Notes: generated by a model from the letters alone, not told the origin. A stretch of 64,000 bases of DNA from CAIXSC01 sp046349915 (GCA_046349915.1 JAXMBL010000006.1:496001-560000); one strand, 5' to 3'. Numbered from the stretch's first letter, positions 41,576 through 50,444 are shown. Made by a program: numbers and translations.

Positions 41576-44122
41576 GTGTTGTTTCGCAATCATTCAGTGG
41601 CTCGCTCGCATACCTCAGTTCGTTGCGGCAAGCGTCGCGGCCTGTATCGTCCTCAAGTCGAGCGACTGGAGTCGCGGCTGGCGCTCGCGCTGGTCGTGCC
41701 CGCGCTCAGCAGTTTGCCCGGCGCTAATCACACGATCTATCTGGACTTCGACGGCCATGTCACGACGGGGACATCGTGGAATTCGTCGTATAGCGTGACC
41801 AACATCGACTCACCGGCTTACAGCACGGACGCGGACTTCGCCAACTTCAGTTCCGCGGAGTTAAGCGTGATCCAGAATGCCTGGAAGCGAGTGGCTGAGG
41901 ACTTCGCGCCCTTTCAGGTGAATGTGACGACCGTCGAGCCTGTTGTGGGCGATCTGATAAAGAGCGGCTCGACGGATACTCGCTGGGGCGTTCGCGTCGT
42001 CATCACGGATGACGTCGCGTTCAACTGCGGTTGCGGCGGCATCGCCTACATCGATAGCTTCAACTGGAATAGCGACACGCCGGTATACGTGTTCAATTCG
42101 GGCGAGGTGGGGGTCGCCGAGGCCATTAGTCACGAGGTGGGGCACGCGCTGGGACTCGCGCACGACGGGACCTCGACTGTCTCGTACTACCAAGGACACG
42201 GATCGGGCGCTACTTCGTGGTCGCCGATCATGGGTGTGGGCTACTACGTCAATGTTTCGCAGTGGGATAAGGGGGAATACACGGGCGCCAATAACGTTGG
42301 GAGTGGAGCCAATTACGGCAAAGGGCCTGACGATCTGTCAGTGATCACCACCTACAACGGTTTTGGCTACAAGGTGGATGACCATGGCGGAACGGACGCG
42401 ACCGCCACGTCTCTGACGGTCAGCGGAACGTCGCTGGCAGGCTCTGGGGTGATTGAACGCACGGCGGATGTCGACGTCTTTCGCTTTACGACTGGCGCGG
42501 GCGCCGTGTCACTCAACATCAACCCCGCGGCTCTCGGCGCCAACCTTGACATCAAGGCCAATTTGGTTGACTCGCTGGGTGTCATCGTGGCAACTTCGAA
42601 TCCCTCGACTGCCCTGAACGCGTCATTCAACGTCACGCTTTCCGCGGGCACCTACTATGTGAGGATTGATGGAGTGGGAGTGGGCGATCCGACGGCCGCA
42701 TCGCCCACGGGGTACAGCGAATATGCGAGTTTGGGACAATATACAATTGCGGGAACGCTGGTTCCGACCAATTCGGATTCGCTCGGCATCGCGGCCACCG
42801 ATACCTCCAAGAGTGAAGGCAATTCGGGCTCCACCACCCATCTATTCACCGTCACTCGAACCGGAGATACCTCGGGAACGACAACCGTGAATTACTCGGT
42901 CGCGGGCTCGGGGAGTTCGCCAGCCAACGCTACGGATTTCCTCGGAGGCGTCTTGCCCTCGGGCGCCTTGACCTTTCTGCCGGGCGAAACTTCCCAGGTC
43001 ATCTCCATCAGCGTCGCGGGTGACTCAACGGTGGAAGCCAATGAGACTTTCCAGGTGAGCCTGAGCGGCGCCAGTGGAACCACCAGTATTACTCAGGGAT
43101 TCGCCACGGGTACGATTCTCAACGACGACGTTGCTGTGACTCCCCCAACGCTCAGCATCACCGCGACCGCGGCCAATAAGAGTGAAGGGACGAATTCGAC
43201 TACACCGACTCCGTTTATCTTTACGATTACTCGCAACGGTGATTCAAGCGGCACGGCAAGCGTCAACTATTCGGTTAGCGGCACGGGGTCGAAACCCGCC
43301 AACTCGTCGGACTTCGTCGGCGGATTTCCTACCAATGTCGTCGTGAACTTTGCAGCGGGCCAGACATCCGCCACCGTCACGATTTCGGTTGTGGCCGACA
43401 GCACGAAGGAGTCGAATGAGACTTTTCGTGTGTCGTTGAGCAATGCGGTGGGCGCCGCCATCTCTACCTCCACTGCCAATGGTTCGATCGTGAACGACGA
43501 CGGCGGCGGTGGACGTCCCAGGATTCCCAGCGAATCAGGCTCGCGGTCAAACGACTCCGACGAGGATGAAGCTGGGCGGACGATCATCGCGGTAGCGGAC
43601 CCAGTCTGGTACTTCGTCCCGCCATCAACTCCCGGATATGTCACCGGAATCGCCGAGGCCATCGAGACCCACTACTCCCTGAACGGAGCGGACCATTTCG
43701 ATGATCATGACGAGTTCGCTGACCATGACCATGACCATGAATCAGAACTCGAATTAGGGCCCGAGCGATCATTCGCCGAAGTTTTTGCGATGCTGCATGG
43801 GCACGGTTCAAATGAGTTGGCAACGTCTTCGGGTTCGAACTCACCGCTGTCCGCTGTCGACGACTTTTTCGGCAAATCCGAATTTCGGTCGTTGAGTGGT
43901 CGTCAAGTCGAGAGTGGGGCGAGTCGATTCGGGTCTCGGTCGGCTGGAGTTCGCGACAAAGTGGTGGAGGCCGACGAGGATGCTCTGGATGTGACTGTCG
44001 TTGAGGATATCTCGCAGTCGCGTCGCAAGGAGGCCGCGAGCACTGCCCGTCAGGCGAAACGTGCTCACGTGGAGCAATCGACTCGTTGGGAAGGCAAACG
44101 TCAAACTCGCTCAGACGTTTGA
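41576..44122 (+). CDS. Surface/exported metzincin-type metalloprotease with Calx-beta domains
   Basis: An 848-residue protein. I start at GTG 41576 (VLFRNHSVARSH), preceded by AGGGAGA at 6 bp; the N-terminal GLYRPQVERLESRLALA is the planctomycete LEPR-XLL-like export motif. The catalytic domain has the zinc signature SHEVGHALGLAHDG (first His at about 186), HExxHxxGxxH, preceded by YIDSFNWNSDTPVYVFNSGE. A pre-peptidase-like beta domain follows (DVDVFRFTTGAGAVSLNINP), then two Calx-beta repeats (FTVTRTGDTSGTTTVNYSVA; FTITRNGDSSGTASVNYSVS). The C-terminal 130 residues are acidic with an Asp/His cluster (HFDDHDEFADHDHDHESE). It is probably exported and may degrade proteins outside the cell. Confidence 0.82.
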   Translation: MLFRNHSVARSHTSVRCGKRRGLYRPQVERLESRLALALVVPALSSLPGANHTIYLDFDGHVTTGTSWNSSYSVTNIDSPAYSTDADFANFSSAELSVIQNAWKRVAEDFAPFQVNVTTVEPVVGDLIKSGSTDTRWGVRVVITDDVAFNCGCGGIAYIDSFNWNSDTPVYVFNSGEVGVAEAISHEVGHALGLAHDGTSTVSYYQGHGSGATSWSPIMGVGYYVNVSQWDKGEYTGANNVGSGANYGKGPDDLSVITTYNGFGYKVDDHGGTDATATSLTVSGTSLAGSGVIERTADVDVFRFTTGAGAVSLNINPAALGANLDIKANLVDSLGVIVATSNPSTALNASFNVTLSAGTYYVRIDGVGVGDPTAASPTGYSEYASLGQYTIAGTLVPTNSDSLGIAATDTSKSEGNSGSTTHLFTVTRTGDTSGTTTVNYSVAGSGSSPANATDFLGGVLPSGALTFLPGETSQVISISVAGDSTVEANETFQVSLSGASGTTSITQGFATGTILNDDVAVTPPTLSITATAANKSEGTNSTTPTPFIFTITRNGDSSGTASVNYSVSGTGSKPANSSDFVGGFPTNVVVNFAAGQTSATVTISVVADSTKESNETFRVSLSNAVGAAISTSTANGSIVNDDGGGGRPRIPSESGSRSNDSDEDEAGRTIIAVADPVWYFVPPSTPGYVTGIAEAIETHYSLNGADHFDDHDEFADHDHDHESELELGPERSFAEVFAMLHGHGSNELATSSGSNSPLSAVDDFFGKSEFRSLSGRQVESGASRFGSRSAGVRDKVVEADEDALDVTVVEDISQSRRKEAASTARQAKRAHVEQSTRWEGKRQTRSDV

Positions 44123-44460
44123 AATGCCCCAGGGGAGCAAACGCCTGGCGGCTGATTCGCTTTCCACGTTCGTACGTAGTGGTCGCCCACTGCACGATGG
44201 GGAGGCTCGCCATAGCAAGAGTGCTGGAGAAATGCGTGGCCGCGGGCAAGCGCGGCCACGCACCCCGCACGACGGCGAGGACGCTGACGTGCCATGGGGC
44301 ATTCTCCAGATCGGATTGGCGAGAGATCGCAATTACGAGGTCGATGCTAGGATTCTACGCAGCACCGGTCACAGTGGATACAAGAAAAACAACCGCAAGT
44401 AGGGTACTCTGTTCGGGGGGGGCGGGAGGGGGCTTGGAGCGGCCACGACAATCGCGCACG
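44123..44460. other. Intergenic region, 338 bp, with strong hairpin
   Basis: It separates the metalloprotease and the SGNH hydrolase. AATGCCCCA just after the stop (44121-44129) is inverted as TGGGGCATT at 44294-44302, so the region between may be a small inverted-repeat element. A perfect hairpin lies at 44234-44261. No gene with coding character was found, although long frames cross it. Confidence 0.45.
44234..44261. terminator. Perfect 11-bp GC hairpin
   Basis: GCGTGGCCGCG and CGCGGCCACGC pair completely around a GGCAAG loop. No T-run follows, so it is either a Rho-independent-like or a structural/repeat hairpin; it lies about 110 bp after the metalloprotease stop codon. Confidence 0.45.
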
Positions 44461-45831
44461 ATGTCGGGCATGAAAACAACACTCAACCATCACCGTCGCG
44501 TCGCATTCATCTCTTCCCTAGACCGTCTCCGTCAAGCAGCCTGGGTTGCCCTGGCGGCTCTGTCGCTCGTTGGCTTGCATATGTCGCCAGGGGCTGGCGT
44601 GCATGCTCAAGAGACGCCCACCACTCCCGACTCGCTGACGCTTCCTGAGTCTGACGACGGATTGCCTGGCGTGGGGCCCATCCGACGCTACGACTGGTTT
44701 CGCAATCTGTGGAATCAAAAGCGAGCAGCTTGGTCGAAGGTCGTGGAGCGCGATCAGAAGGCGCTCGTTTTCCTGGGCGACTCCATCACGCAAGGATGGG
44801 GCGACGACCTGGGAGGTAGTTTTCCTGGAATCAAAGTGGCGAACCGCGGCATCAGCGGCGATACCACTCGCGGAATGCTCGTACGACTGGAAAAAGACGT
44901 GCTCGCTCTCCAACCCGCGGGCGTGGTTTTGTTGATGGGGACGAACGATCTGGAGGAAAAAGCGACGCCGGAAACCGTGGCGGCCAATTTCCAATTGATT
45001 ATTACGGCGCTGAAGAAACACAACCCCAAGATGCCGATCATCGTTTGCCAAGTGTTTCCCAGTTCCGCATCGAAGTCGCGACCGGCCGACAAGATTAAGA
45101 AAGTGAACGAACTTTATGCGGCCGCCGTGAAAGGCGATCCGCAAGTGACCGTGATCGATACCTGGACCTTGTTCGCGGACGATAAGGGTGATGCGAAGGC
45201 CTCCGAGTTTCCGGACTTGTTGCATCCCAATAAGGCGGGTTACGCCAAGTGGGCCGCCGCGCTGCGTCCGATTCTTGCGACGTTGGACTTTGTCGAGACG
45301 AAGCCAGATGATTTCCAGGTGGAGCAGGGGTATGAGAGTTTATTCAATGGCCGCGATTTGACAGGCTGGGGATTCCGCGACCCGAAAACGTTGGCGGCTG
45401 GTTCAACGCTTGATGGGAAGACTGCGAGTGACGACGGGCGATACGTGGCGAAGAACGGTCGCTTGATCGTGACGACTCCACCCGAAGGGCGTCGCATTCA
45501 GCAGCTCTGGACGGCTCGCGAGTTTGCGGGAGACTTTACGCTGAAGCTGGAATTCCGAGCGACGCCAAACGCTGACAGCGGCGTCTTCATTCGCAAGCCG
45601 CAGCTTCAATGCCGCGACTATCCGCTTGCGGGTCCCTACAAGATGCTCGAAAAGTACCGAGCTCAGGACTGGAACGAGTTGGTTGTCGAGGTGCGAGGCA
45701 ATGTGGCGAAGTGCACCTGCAACGGCGAAACGCTGGAAGCCGAGTTTAAACTACCGGACTCAGGACCCATCGGCCTGGAAGGCGACCGCGGCCAAATGGA
45801 ATATCGCCGCATCCGCATCAAGTCGCGATAG
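44461..45831 (+). CDS. Secreted SGNH/GDSL hydrolase fused to a DUF1080-type domain
   Basis: A 456-residue protein. Starting at ATG 44461 (or 44470) it has a signal peptide (AAWVALAALSLVGLHMSPGA). Residues about 95-285 are an SGNH hydrolase: catalytic Ser108 in LVFLGDSITQGWG, the oxyanion Gly in NRGISGDTTRGM, GTNDLEEKA and the Asp-His pair in DLLHPNKAGYAKW. Residues about 295-456 match the 3-keto-disaccharide hydrolase/DUF1080 jelly roll (SLFNGRDLTGWGFRDPKTL, ADSGVFIRKPQLQ, YRRIRIKSR). The pair of domains suggests deacetylation or cleavage of an exported glycan. The longest frame starts 125 codons earlier but that part has no coding character and covers a hairpin. Confidence 0.88.
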   Translation: MSGMKTTLNHHRRVAFISSLDRLRQAAWVALAALSLVGLHMSPGAGVHAQETPTTPDSLTLPESDDGLPGVGPIRRYDWFRNLWNQKRAAWSKVVERDQKALVFLGDSITQGWGDDLGGSFPGIKVANRGISGDTTRGMLVRLEKDVLALQPAGVVLLMGTNDLEEKATPETVAANFQLIITALKKHNPKMPIIVCQVFPSSASKSRPADKIKKVNELYAAAVKGDPQVTVIDTWTLFADDKGDAKASEFPDLLHPNKAGYAKWAAALRPILATLDFVETKPDDFQVEQGYESLFNGRDLTGWGFRDPKTLAAGSTLDGKTASDDGRYVAKNGRLIVTTPPEGRRIQQLWTAREFAGDFTLKLEFRATPNADSGVFIRKPQLQCRDYPLAGPYKMLEKYRAQDWNELVVEVRGNVAKCTCNGETLEAEFKLPDSGPIGLEGDRGQMEYRRIRIKSR

Positions 45832-45910
45832 AACGTTGCCTTTCTGCAACGTTGCCTTTTGCTCCGCAAAAGACGCATTTGACAGCTGCCTTTTGCTCCG
45901 CAAAGGCAGC
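45832..45910. repeat. TTTTGCTCCGCAAAA hairpin repeats, three in tandem
   Basis: Three stem-loops follow the SGNH gene: AACGTTGC-CTTTCT-GCAACGTT (45832-45853), CTTTTGC-TCC-GCAAAAG (45856-45872) and a longer GCTGCCTTTTGC-type stem with GCAAAGGCAGC (45885-45910). The middle one matches 41306-41340. They may act as terminator structures or belong to a dispersed repeat family. Confidence 0.65.
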
Positions 45911-46060
45911 GCTCAACCATCGCCCCGCGAGCGCCGTATCGCTGTGAAAACAGGCACTCGCACCCACAGCAAATTCTATCGTGTCCCAGCGTAACTCAAC
46001 GAACAGAGTTCACGCTGGCCGTTGCTCTGCTGCCGACTCCGTCCGCTCCTTGCCTCCTAT

Positions 46061-46096
46061 CCCCTGCCCCCCAAGCATGCTTGAGGGGCGGGGGGA
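46061..46096. terminator. Bidirectional hairpin between convergent genes
   Basis: AAGCATGCTT forms a perfect core extended by C/G runs (CCCC...GGGG). It lies 20 bp beyond the stop of the minus-strand gene ending at 46116 and about 230 bp past the SGNH gene. It lacks a T-run but is placed where both transcripts should end. Confidence 0.4.
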
Positions 46097-46115
46097 GGAA
46101 TAGACCACTATTCAC

Positions 46116-47231
46116 TTACGGCAGGTCGATCGTGCGGAGATTCAGGACGCCGCCGTCAGCCTGGGCGACGATCACTGCTTGACCGTCATTCAGTTTGTCC
46201 AACTGAACGACGCCCACCAATTCCTTGATCGTCTCAAACGACTGGCCGCTCGTGCCGCCACCCTTCACCGGCTCGGTAATTCCTTCCGCTCGGCCAATAT
46301 CCTGAGTGCTGATCTTCATCACGCCGCGAGCGCTATTGGCCATCAGCAGAAAATCCTTGCCGTCCTTCTGGTACGTGATCATGTCGAGCGGGCGGTTGCG
46401 ATTGCCCAACTCGGCCACGGTCGTTCCTCGCACCTTCTTGCCCGCTTCCTTTTTGGCGGCTTCGATGCTGCCGACCGGGAAACGGACCAGCGGCGTGCAT
46501 TGGAAGCCCGCCAACAGCGACGCCTCGCCATTCACCGTAAACGGCACGAACGCGCGAACCGGAGCGTAATCCTCCAGCTTGCCGTGAGCGCCATGGTAGA
46601 ACTCGATCGTCGTGCCCGACTCGCCGTCCGCGAACGGGAACGGCAACTCGCGTACGATGGCCGGCGCCTTCGAGTTGCTCAGGCCCGAAACGATCACCTT
46701 GCCGTCCGCGAAGATCAGGTCAGTGATCGACTCATCCCGCCGATTCATCTTTCGCGGACCCTGCTCGACCACTTTGTCTTCGGGCGGATTCGACAACTGA
46801 GCCTTGAGAAACGGAACGTCCGTTAGCGACACTTCGGACAAACCTTGAGCATCCAGCTTCACGAGCGCCGGCCGTGTGCCCGCCGTAACGGAGAAGAACA
46901 CATTGCCGCTCGCCGGATTCACTGCCAAATCGTTCAGCGTGGTCTGCTGAGGACTCGACTTCAACAGAGTGGCGAGTTTTTCGTGGAGACTTTCGATATT
47001 CCACTTAGACTTAGCCGGCTCGCCTTTCGCGTCGCCCGTCGAGATGGCGAAAACCGCCGCCTGCTTGGTATCGCCAACGAACAAGATGCCGTCAGGCCCG
47101 AACGCCAACTGACCCGCCGACTGTAGTTCGGCGTTTCCCTTCTTCAAACCCCATTTGTCCGCGGCATGGCTCGAACCAATCGCCGTCCACACCAATGCCG
47201 CCGCCAATGACCAGAAGACCAGTCTGCGCAT
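46116..47231 (-). CDS. Secreted beta-propeller-like protein of unknown function
   Basis: A 371-residue protein. ATG 47229-47231 is preceded by GGGAGGAA at 7 bp and gives a signal peptide (VFWSLAAALVWTAIGSSHA); the longer frame adds 46 residues. The mature part has repeated beta-strand segments of NHL/SMP-30-like type (SAGQLAFGPDGILFVGDTKQ, TTLNDLAVNPASGNVFFSVT, SITDLIFADGKVIVSGL, GEASLLAGFQCTPLVRFPVG). No catalytic motif was recognised. It stands alone, convergent with the SGNH gene and separated from the kinase gene upstream by a 485-bp spacer. Confidence 0.75.
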   Translation of the reverse strand: MRRLVFWSLAAALVWTAIGSSHAADKWGLKKGNAELQSAGQLAFGPDGILFVGDTKQAAVFAISTGDAKGEPAKSKWNIESLHEKLATLLKSSPQQTTLNDLAVNPASGNVFFSVTAGTRPALVKLDAQGLSEVSLTDVPFLKAQLSNPPEDKVVEQGPRKMNRRDESITDLIFADGKVIVSGLSNSKAPAIVRELPFPFADGESGTTIEFYHGAHGKLEDYAPVRAFVPFTVNGEASLLAGFQCTPLVRFPVGSIEAAKKEAGKKVRGTTVAELGNRNRPLDMITYQKDGKDFLLMANSARGVMKISTQDIGRAEGITEPVKGGGTSGQSFETIKELVGVVQLDKLNDGQAVIVAQADGGVLNLRTIDLP

Positions 47232-47716
47232 CGCTCGTTCCTCCCCGGAAGAGAATGTAAGAGGTCGAAATGTCGACGCGACCCCTGACGGACCCAACGC
47301 GGGCACCCGCGCTCCATGAAGCCGCAGTCGACGCGTTATTAACTTGGCAGAATCCACGACTCGCCGCAACCAGTTTTCGAGCCAATTGCCGAGTCACCGC
47401 CGCTCACCATCAGCGATTACCGAAATCAACCACGGTCCGTTGAACTCCGTAGAGTGCGTTCCCTACTGCAATCGGATCATTCACCTTCAGCCAGGGAATT
47501 CAGAAGTCCAACGACACCCCATGCTCGTGTCGCTTCGTCTCCTCTTTCTCTCCCCCTATTTCCTCCCCCTTCCGTGCCCTTTCGTGTCCTTCCGGTCATT
47601 CCGTGGCCGAAACTGGGGCCGAAACTGGGGCCAGTACTTGTACGCGGTGCGGCTGATCATCTCGCAAAGCGAGATGGCTACTTTGATGGCTACTTCGATG
47701 GCTACATCAGGCCTAT
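47232..47716. other. Intergenic region, 485 bp, with short tandem repeats
   Basis: No gene is supported. It contains two tandem repeats: GGCCGAAACTGGG repeated twice at about 47606-47632 and a 12-bp GATGGCTAC(T/A)T(T/C) unit three times at 47673-47708. The region upstream of 47606 includes TTCCGTG/TTTCGTG-type phrases of the kind also seen near 52145. Long frames crossing it (for example 47344-47982 on the plus strand) run through these repeats and the kinase gene and are rejected. Confidence 0.5.
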
Positions 47717-48661
47717 TCAGCGGCACAGCGCCCAGGTGGAGTCGTAATCGCGGATCGATTCGCTGGCGCCTAGGCCCGTCACACAGCACGCGCCCGTGGC
47801 CGCGGCTAGCCGACCGGCTTGAGGTAGTGGGAGGTTACGGACCAAACCCGCAATCAGGCCCGCGTAAAACGAGTCGCCCGCGCCTGTCGTGTCGATCACA
47901 GGCCCAGGCGGCGAAACCGGGGCGATCCAATGGACCTGACCATCGGGTCCACTCAACACGGCGCCTCTTTCCCCTAACTTGACGCCCAGCGTTGCTCGCG
48001 GCGCGAATCGTCGATAGACCTCCAGGATACGTAACGGATCCGACTCGCCCGTCTGTCCGCTCGCCTCGGCGTGACTCGGAACATACATGTCCAAATGAGG
48101 GAGGATTCGGTCGAGCGGTTCGAGTTGACCGCCGCCATTGGTGGTGTCGAGTGCGGTGAGGCATCCCTGTTGTCGAATTGCCGCCAGGACCTCGGGCAGG
48201 TCCGCCTCGAGCAATGGCAAGAGGTTGTAGTAACCAATCAAGGCATAGCGACTACGACGAAAGCAAGCGAGTCGGTCGAGCAGGAACGGGCGGTCGATTG
48301 TCTGCGAGGCGCCTGCATGGAACGCAAAAGTATGCTCGCGATCCCGCCCCACCATGACCAACGTGACACTGGTTGATCGAGTTGCGTGGACCGCTAGTTC
48401 CGAGGTATCGATGCGTTCGGCTGCCAATTTGCGACGAATCGACTGTCCCCAATCGTCTTTACCCACTAGGCCCACCGCGGCCACTTGCAGACCTAAGCGA
48501 GCGAGTGCGATGCCAGCATTCGGCACAATACCGCCCGTGACGGCTCGAATGGTTTCGAGCGGGACGAGTCCTCGACCGCCTAACGGCTCATCCAATGGCA
48601 AGGGGCCCGCGACAATGTCCAGGCAAGTCTCGCCGCACACCACACAGTCGATTGGTTTCAT
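47717..48661 (-). CDS. PfkB family carbohydrate kinase
   Basis: A 314-residue ribokinase-fold kinase. The N-terminal motif VVCGETCLDIVAGP, the sugar-binding GGIVPNAGIALARLGLQVAA and the catalytic/anion-hole signature VIDTTGAGDSFYAGLIAGLV near the C-terminus are intact. It phosphorylates a sugar or nucleoside in the cytoplasm; the substrate cannot be read from the sequence. It is divergent from an aldolase-like gene 66 bp away, so the two may share regulation and act in sequence: phosphorylation of a sugar, then cleavage. The gene ends with a TAA at 47728 region close to the tandem repeats. Confidence 0.9.
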   Translation of the reverse strand: MKPIDCVVCGETCLDIVAGPLPLDEPLGGRGLVPLETIRAVTGGIVPNAGIALARLGLQVAAVGLVGKDDWGQSIRRKLAAERIDTSELAVHATRSTSVTLVMVGRDREHTFAFHAGASQTIDRPFLLDRLACFRRSRYALIGYYNLLPLLEADLPEVLAAIRQQGCLTALDTTNGGGQLEPLDRILPHLDMYVPSHAEASGQTGESDPLRILEVYRRFAPRATLGVKLGERGAVLSGPDGQVHWIAPVSPPGPVIDTTGAGDSFYAGLIAGLVRNLPLPQAGRLAAATGACCVTGLGASESIRDYDSTWALCR

Positions 48662-48727
48662 CAGTTACACTGTCCTCGCGCTTGTGCATGACCAAGTACG
48701 ACTGACACACTGCTCACGGATTCGCTC

Positions 48728-49735
48728 ATGGAAAAGACCTTCGACGCCAAGATTGCTCGCATTCTCGCCGATTCCTCCTGCCCCGATTTTATCTTGGCGG
48801 ACGCCAAAGACCCCGACATGGGTTTTGGGCTCGCCGCGCCTGGCCGAGTGCGTAATGCCGCTCCCGATCAACTTCCATTCCGTTCGCTCGAGCAATTTCG
48901 ACAGTCGATCCGTGAAATCGTTCAAGAGCAACTGGTCGACATTATGCTGATGAGCGTTTCGGTGAGCGATCAGCTGACGATCCGCGAACGCCTGTTCGAC
49001 AACAGCCCCGTCACGCCCGCGATCCGAGCGAACGATACCACCGACATCTGGCTTGGCGAAAGCGGTAACTACAAACATCAGCCATCACTCTCCTTCCAGA
49101 CGACGACCATCGACCACGCTCAATGCGGCAAATGGTCGTGCACTCCCGCCGAACGTCGACTCGGCGTCGACCTGGGCCTCTATTCGATCACTTTCAACAA
49201 CGACGCGATGCTCGACCGCGAGGCGGTGGAACGTTATCGAACGTTTCGCATCGAGGCGGAACAGAAGGGATTTCGCCACTTTCTGGAAGTGTTTGCTCCC
49301 AACGCACCGACGCACGCCGTCGCCGACGAAGCTCGCTTCGTCAACGATTCCATCGTGCGGACGCTGGCCGGCGTCCCGCGAGCGGGTCGGCCGCTCTTCT
49401 TGAAAATCCCCTACTACGGCGCCCGAGCCATGGAGATGCTGGTGCACTACGACCCGACGCTCATCGTCGGCATTCTTGGCGGGTCCGCCGGCACCACTCA
49501 TGATGCCTTCCGCATGCTATGGGAAGCGAAGAAGTATGGCGCTCGAGCCGCATTGTTCGGTCGAAAAATCAACAACGCGGAACATCAATTGTTGTTCCTG
49601 CGCACCATGCGAGCGGTCGCCGACGGATTGCTCGGCGCCGCCGAAGCGGTGAAGGCTTACCATGGGGAATTGCAGAAAGCAGGCATTCCTCCCCATCGAT
49701 CGCTCGAAGATGATTTGGTTTTGACGCAGTTGTAG
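48728..49735 (+). CDS. Aldolase-like TIM-barrel protein
   Basis: A 335-residue cytoplasmic protein. The C-terminal half has TIM-barrel features: a candidate Schiff-base Lys in PLFLKIPYYGARAMEML, the phosphate-binding-like GILGGSAGTTHDAFRML and a following GARAALFGRKINNAEHQLL. The N-terminal half includes FILADAKDPDMGFGLAAPGR and DIMLMSVSVSDQLT. It resembles DeoC/LacD-type class I aldolases, but I recognise no specific subfamily, so the call is from fold-like motifs and context. It is divergently transcribed from a PfkB kinase 66 bp away, supporting a joint sugar-breakdown pathway. Confidence 0.6.
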   Translation: MEKTFDAKIARILADSSCPDFILADAKDPDMGFGLAAPGRVRNAAPDQLPFRSLEQFRQSIREIVQEQLVDIMLMSVSVSDQLTIRERLFDNSPVTPAIRANDTTDIWLGESGNYKHQPSLSFQTTTIDHAQCGKWSCTPAERRLGVDLGLYSITFNNDAMLDREAVERYRTFRIEAEQKGFRHFLEVFAPNAPTHAVADEARFVNDSIVRTLAGVPRAGRPLFLKIPYYGARAMEMLVHYDPTLIVGILGGSAGTTHDAFRMLWEAKKYGARAALFGRKINNAEHQLLFLRTMRAVADGLLGAAEAVKAYHGELQKAGIPPHRSLEDDLVLTQL

Positions 49736-49740
49736 TTCAC

Positions 49741-49818
49741 ACGGTGCGTTTTAACCGGGCGTGCGAAGATCCATTGCGGTGGTGAAGTCATCCATCGCCC
49801 GGTTCGACGCACCCTACG
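49741..49818. repeat. 78-bp dispersed element with imperfect inverted ends, copy 2
   Basis: Starts ACGGTGCGTTTTAACCGGGC and ends CGCCCGGTTCGACGCACCCT plus ACG, an imperfect inverted repeat of about 20 bp. Inverted relative to, and the same length as, the copy at 38686-38763. It directly follows the aldolase-like gene (stop at 49735) and lies before the minus-strand cytochrome gene. Confidence 0.65.
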
Positions 49819-49856
49819 TCTACGTCCATGGTGAAAATAACTCACTCGGTTTGCGG

Positions 49857-50444
49857 TTATTTCTCCGCGCCTTCCAGTGGCAGACGCATGACTAAACCCG
49901 CGAACCGTGGCGTCTTGGATTCCACGCCGAATGTGCCGTGGCAAGTCAGGCAGCCGGCGGAGAGCGGGATGGCTTGGGCGCGGCGGTAAAAGCCGCCCTC
50001 GACTGCCTCGTAGTCGTCTTTGCCATCGCGGATGGCTTGAGCGGCTGCTCGTTCAAACGCATCCTTGGGTTCGTGAGGGATGCTCATCGTACGAGCGTTC
50101 ACGCCAATCCAGCGAGACTGGATGTTGCGCTGACGCTGCATTTCTTCGAACACATCTTCCATTGCGCGAGCGGGAACGGTGGAACGATCACTGCGAAAGT
50201 ACCGCTCGTGCATGACGTCGAGCGTCACGGCGTAAATGGAGTGCACTAACTTGGCTTGTTCGCGCGCGGCCTTCACCGCGGGCGACTTCAATACCTGATC
50301 GTCGGTCACACTCTTCCCCGCTTCGTCGCCTCGTAATGCCGCGACGACAAGCAGTACGCCTAGGATGCTCGCCGAGACCACTCGGCGCCCCGGACGCGAC
50401 GCTGAAAGAGCCGCAAGGCTTCGCGGCGAACGGATCGACTTCAT
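49857..50444 (-). CDS. DUF3365 family c-type haem protein
   Basis: A 195-residue exported protein. The ATG 50442-50444 overlaps the stop of the upstream gene (ATGA); the longest frame, 90 codons longer, would lie inside that gene and is rejected. The N-terminus has a membrane segment (VSASILGVLLVVAALRG). The body matches the DUF3365/Tll0287-like sensor fold (YRRAQAIPLSAGCLTCHGT, with the haem-binding CLTCH at about residue 165; RNIQSRWIGVNARTM). Members bind haem c and may sense redox state or gases. It is translationally coupled with a larger haem-motif protein, which suggests a common complex. Confidence 0.82.
   Translation of the reverse strand: MKSIRSPRSLAALSASRPGRRVVSASILGVLLVVAALRGDEAGKSVTDDQVLKSPAVKAAREQAKLVHSIYAVTLDVMHERYFRSDRSTVPARAMEDVFEEMQRQRNIQSRWIGVNARTMSIPHEPKDAFERAAAQAIRDGKDDYEAVEGGFYRRAQAIPLSAGCLTCHGTFGVESKTPRFAGLVMRLPLEGAEK

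Noticed and set aside
44086..44460. N-terminal extension of the SGNH hydrolase
   Set aside because: The extension overlaps the metalloprotease gene and a perfect hairpin; the signal peptide begins after the 44461 start.
47344..47982. 212-codon plus-strand frame
   Set aside because: It crosses short tandem repeats and the antisense of the PfkB kinase gene and shows no domain or start signal.
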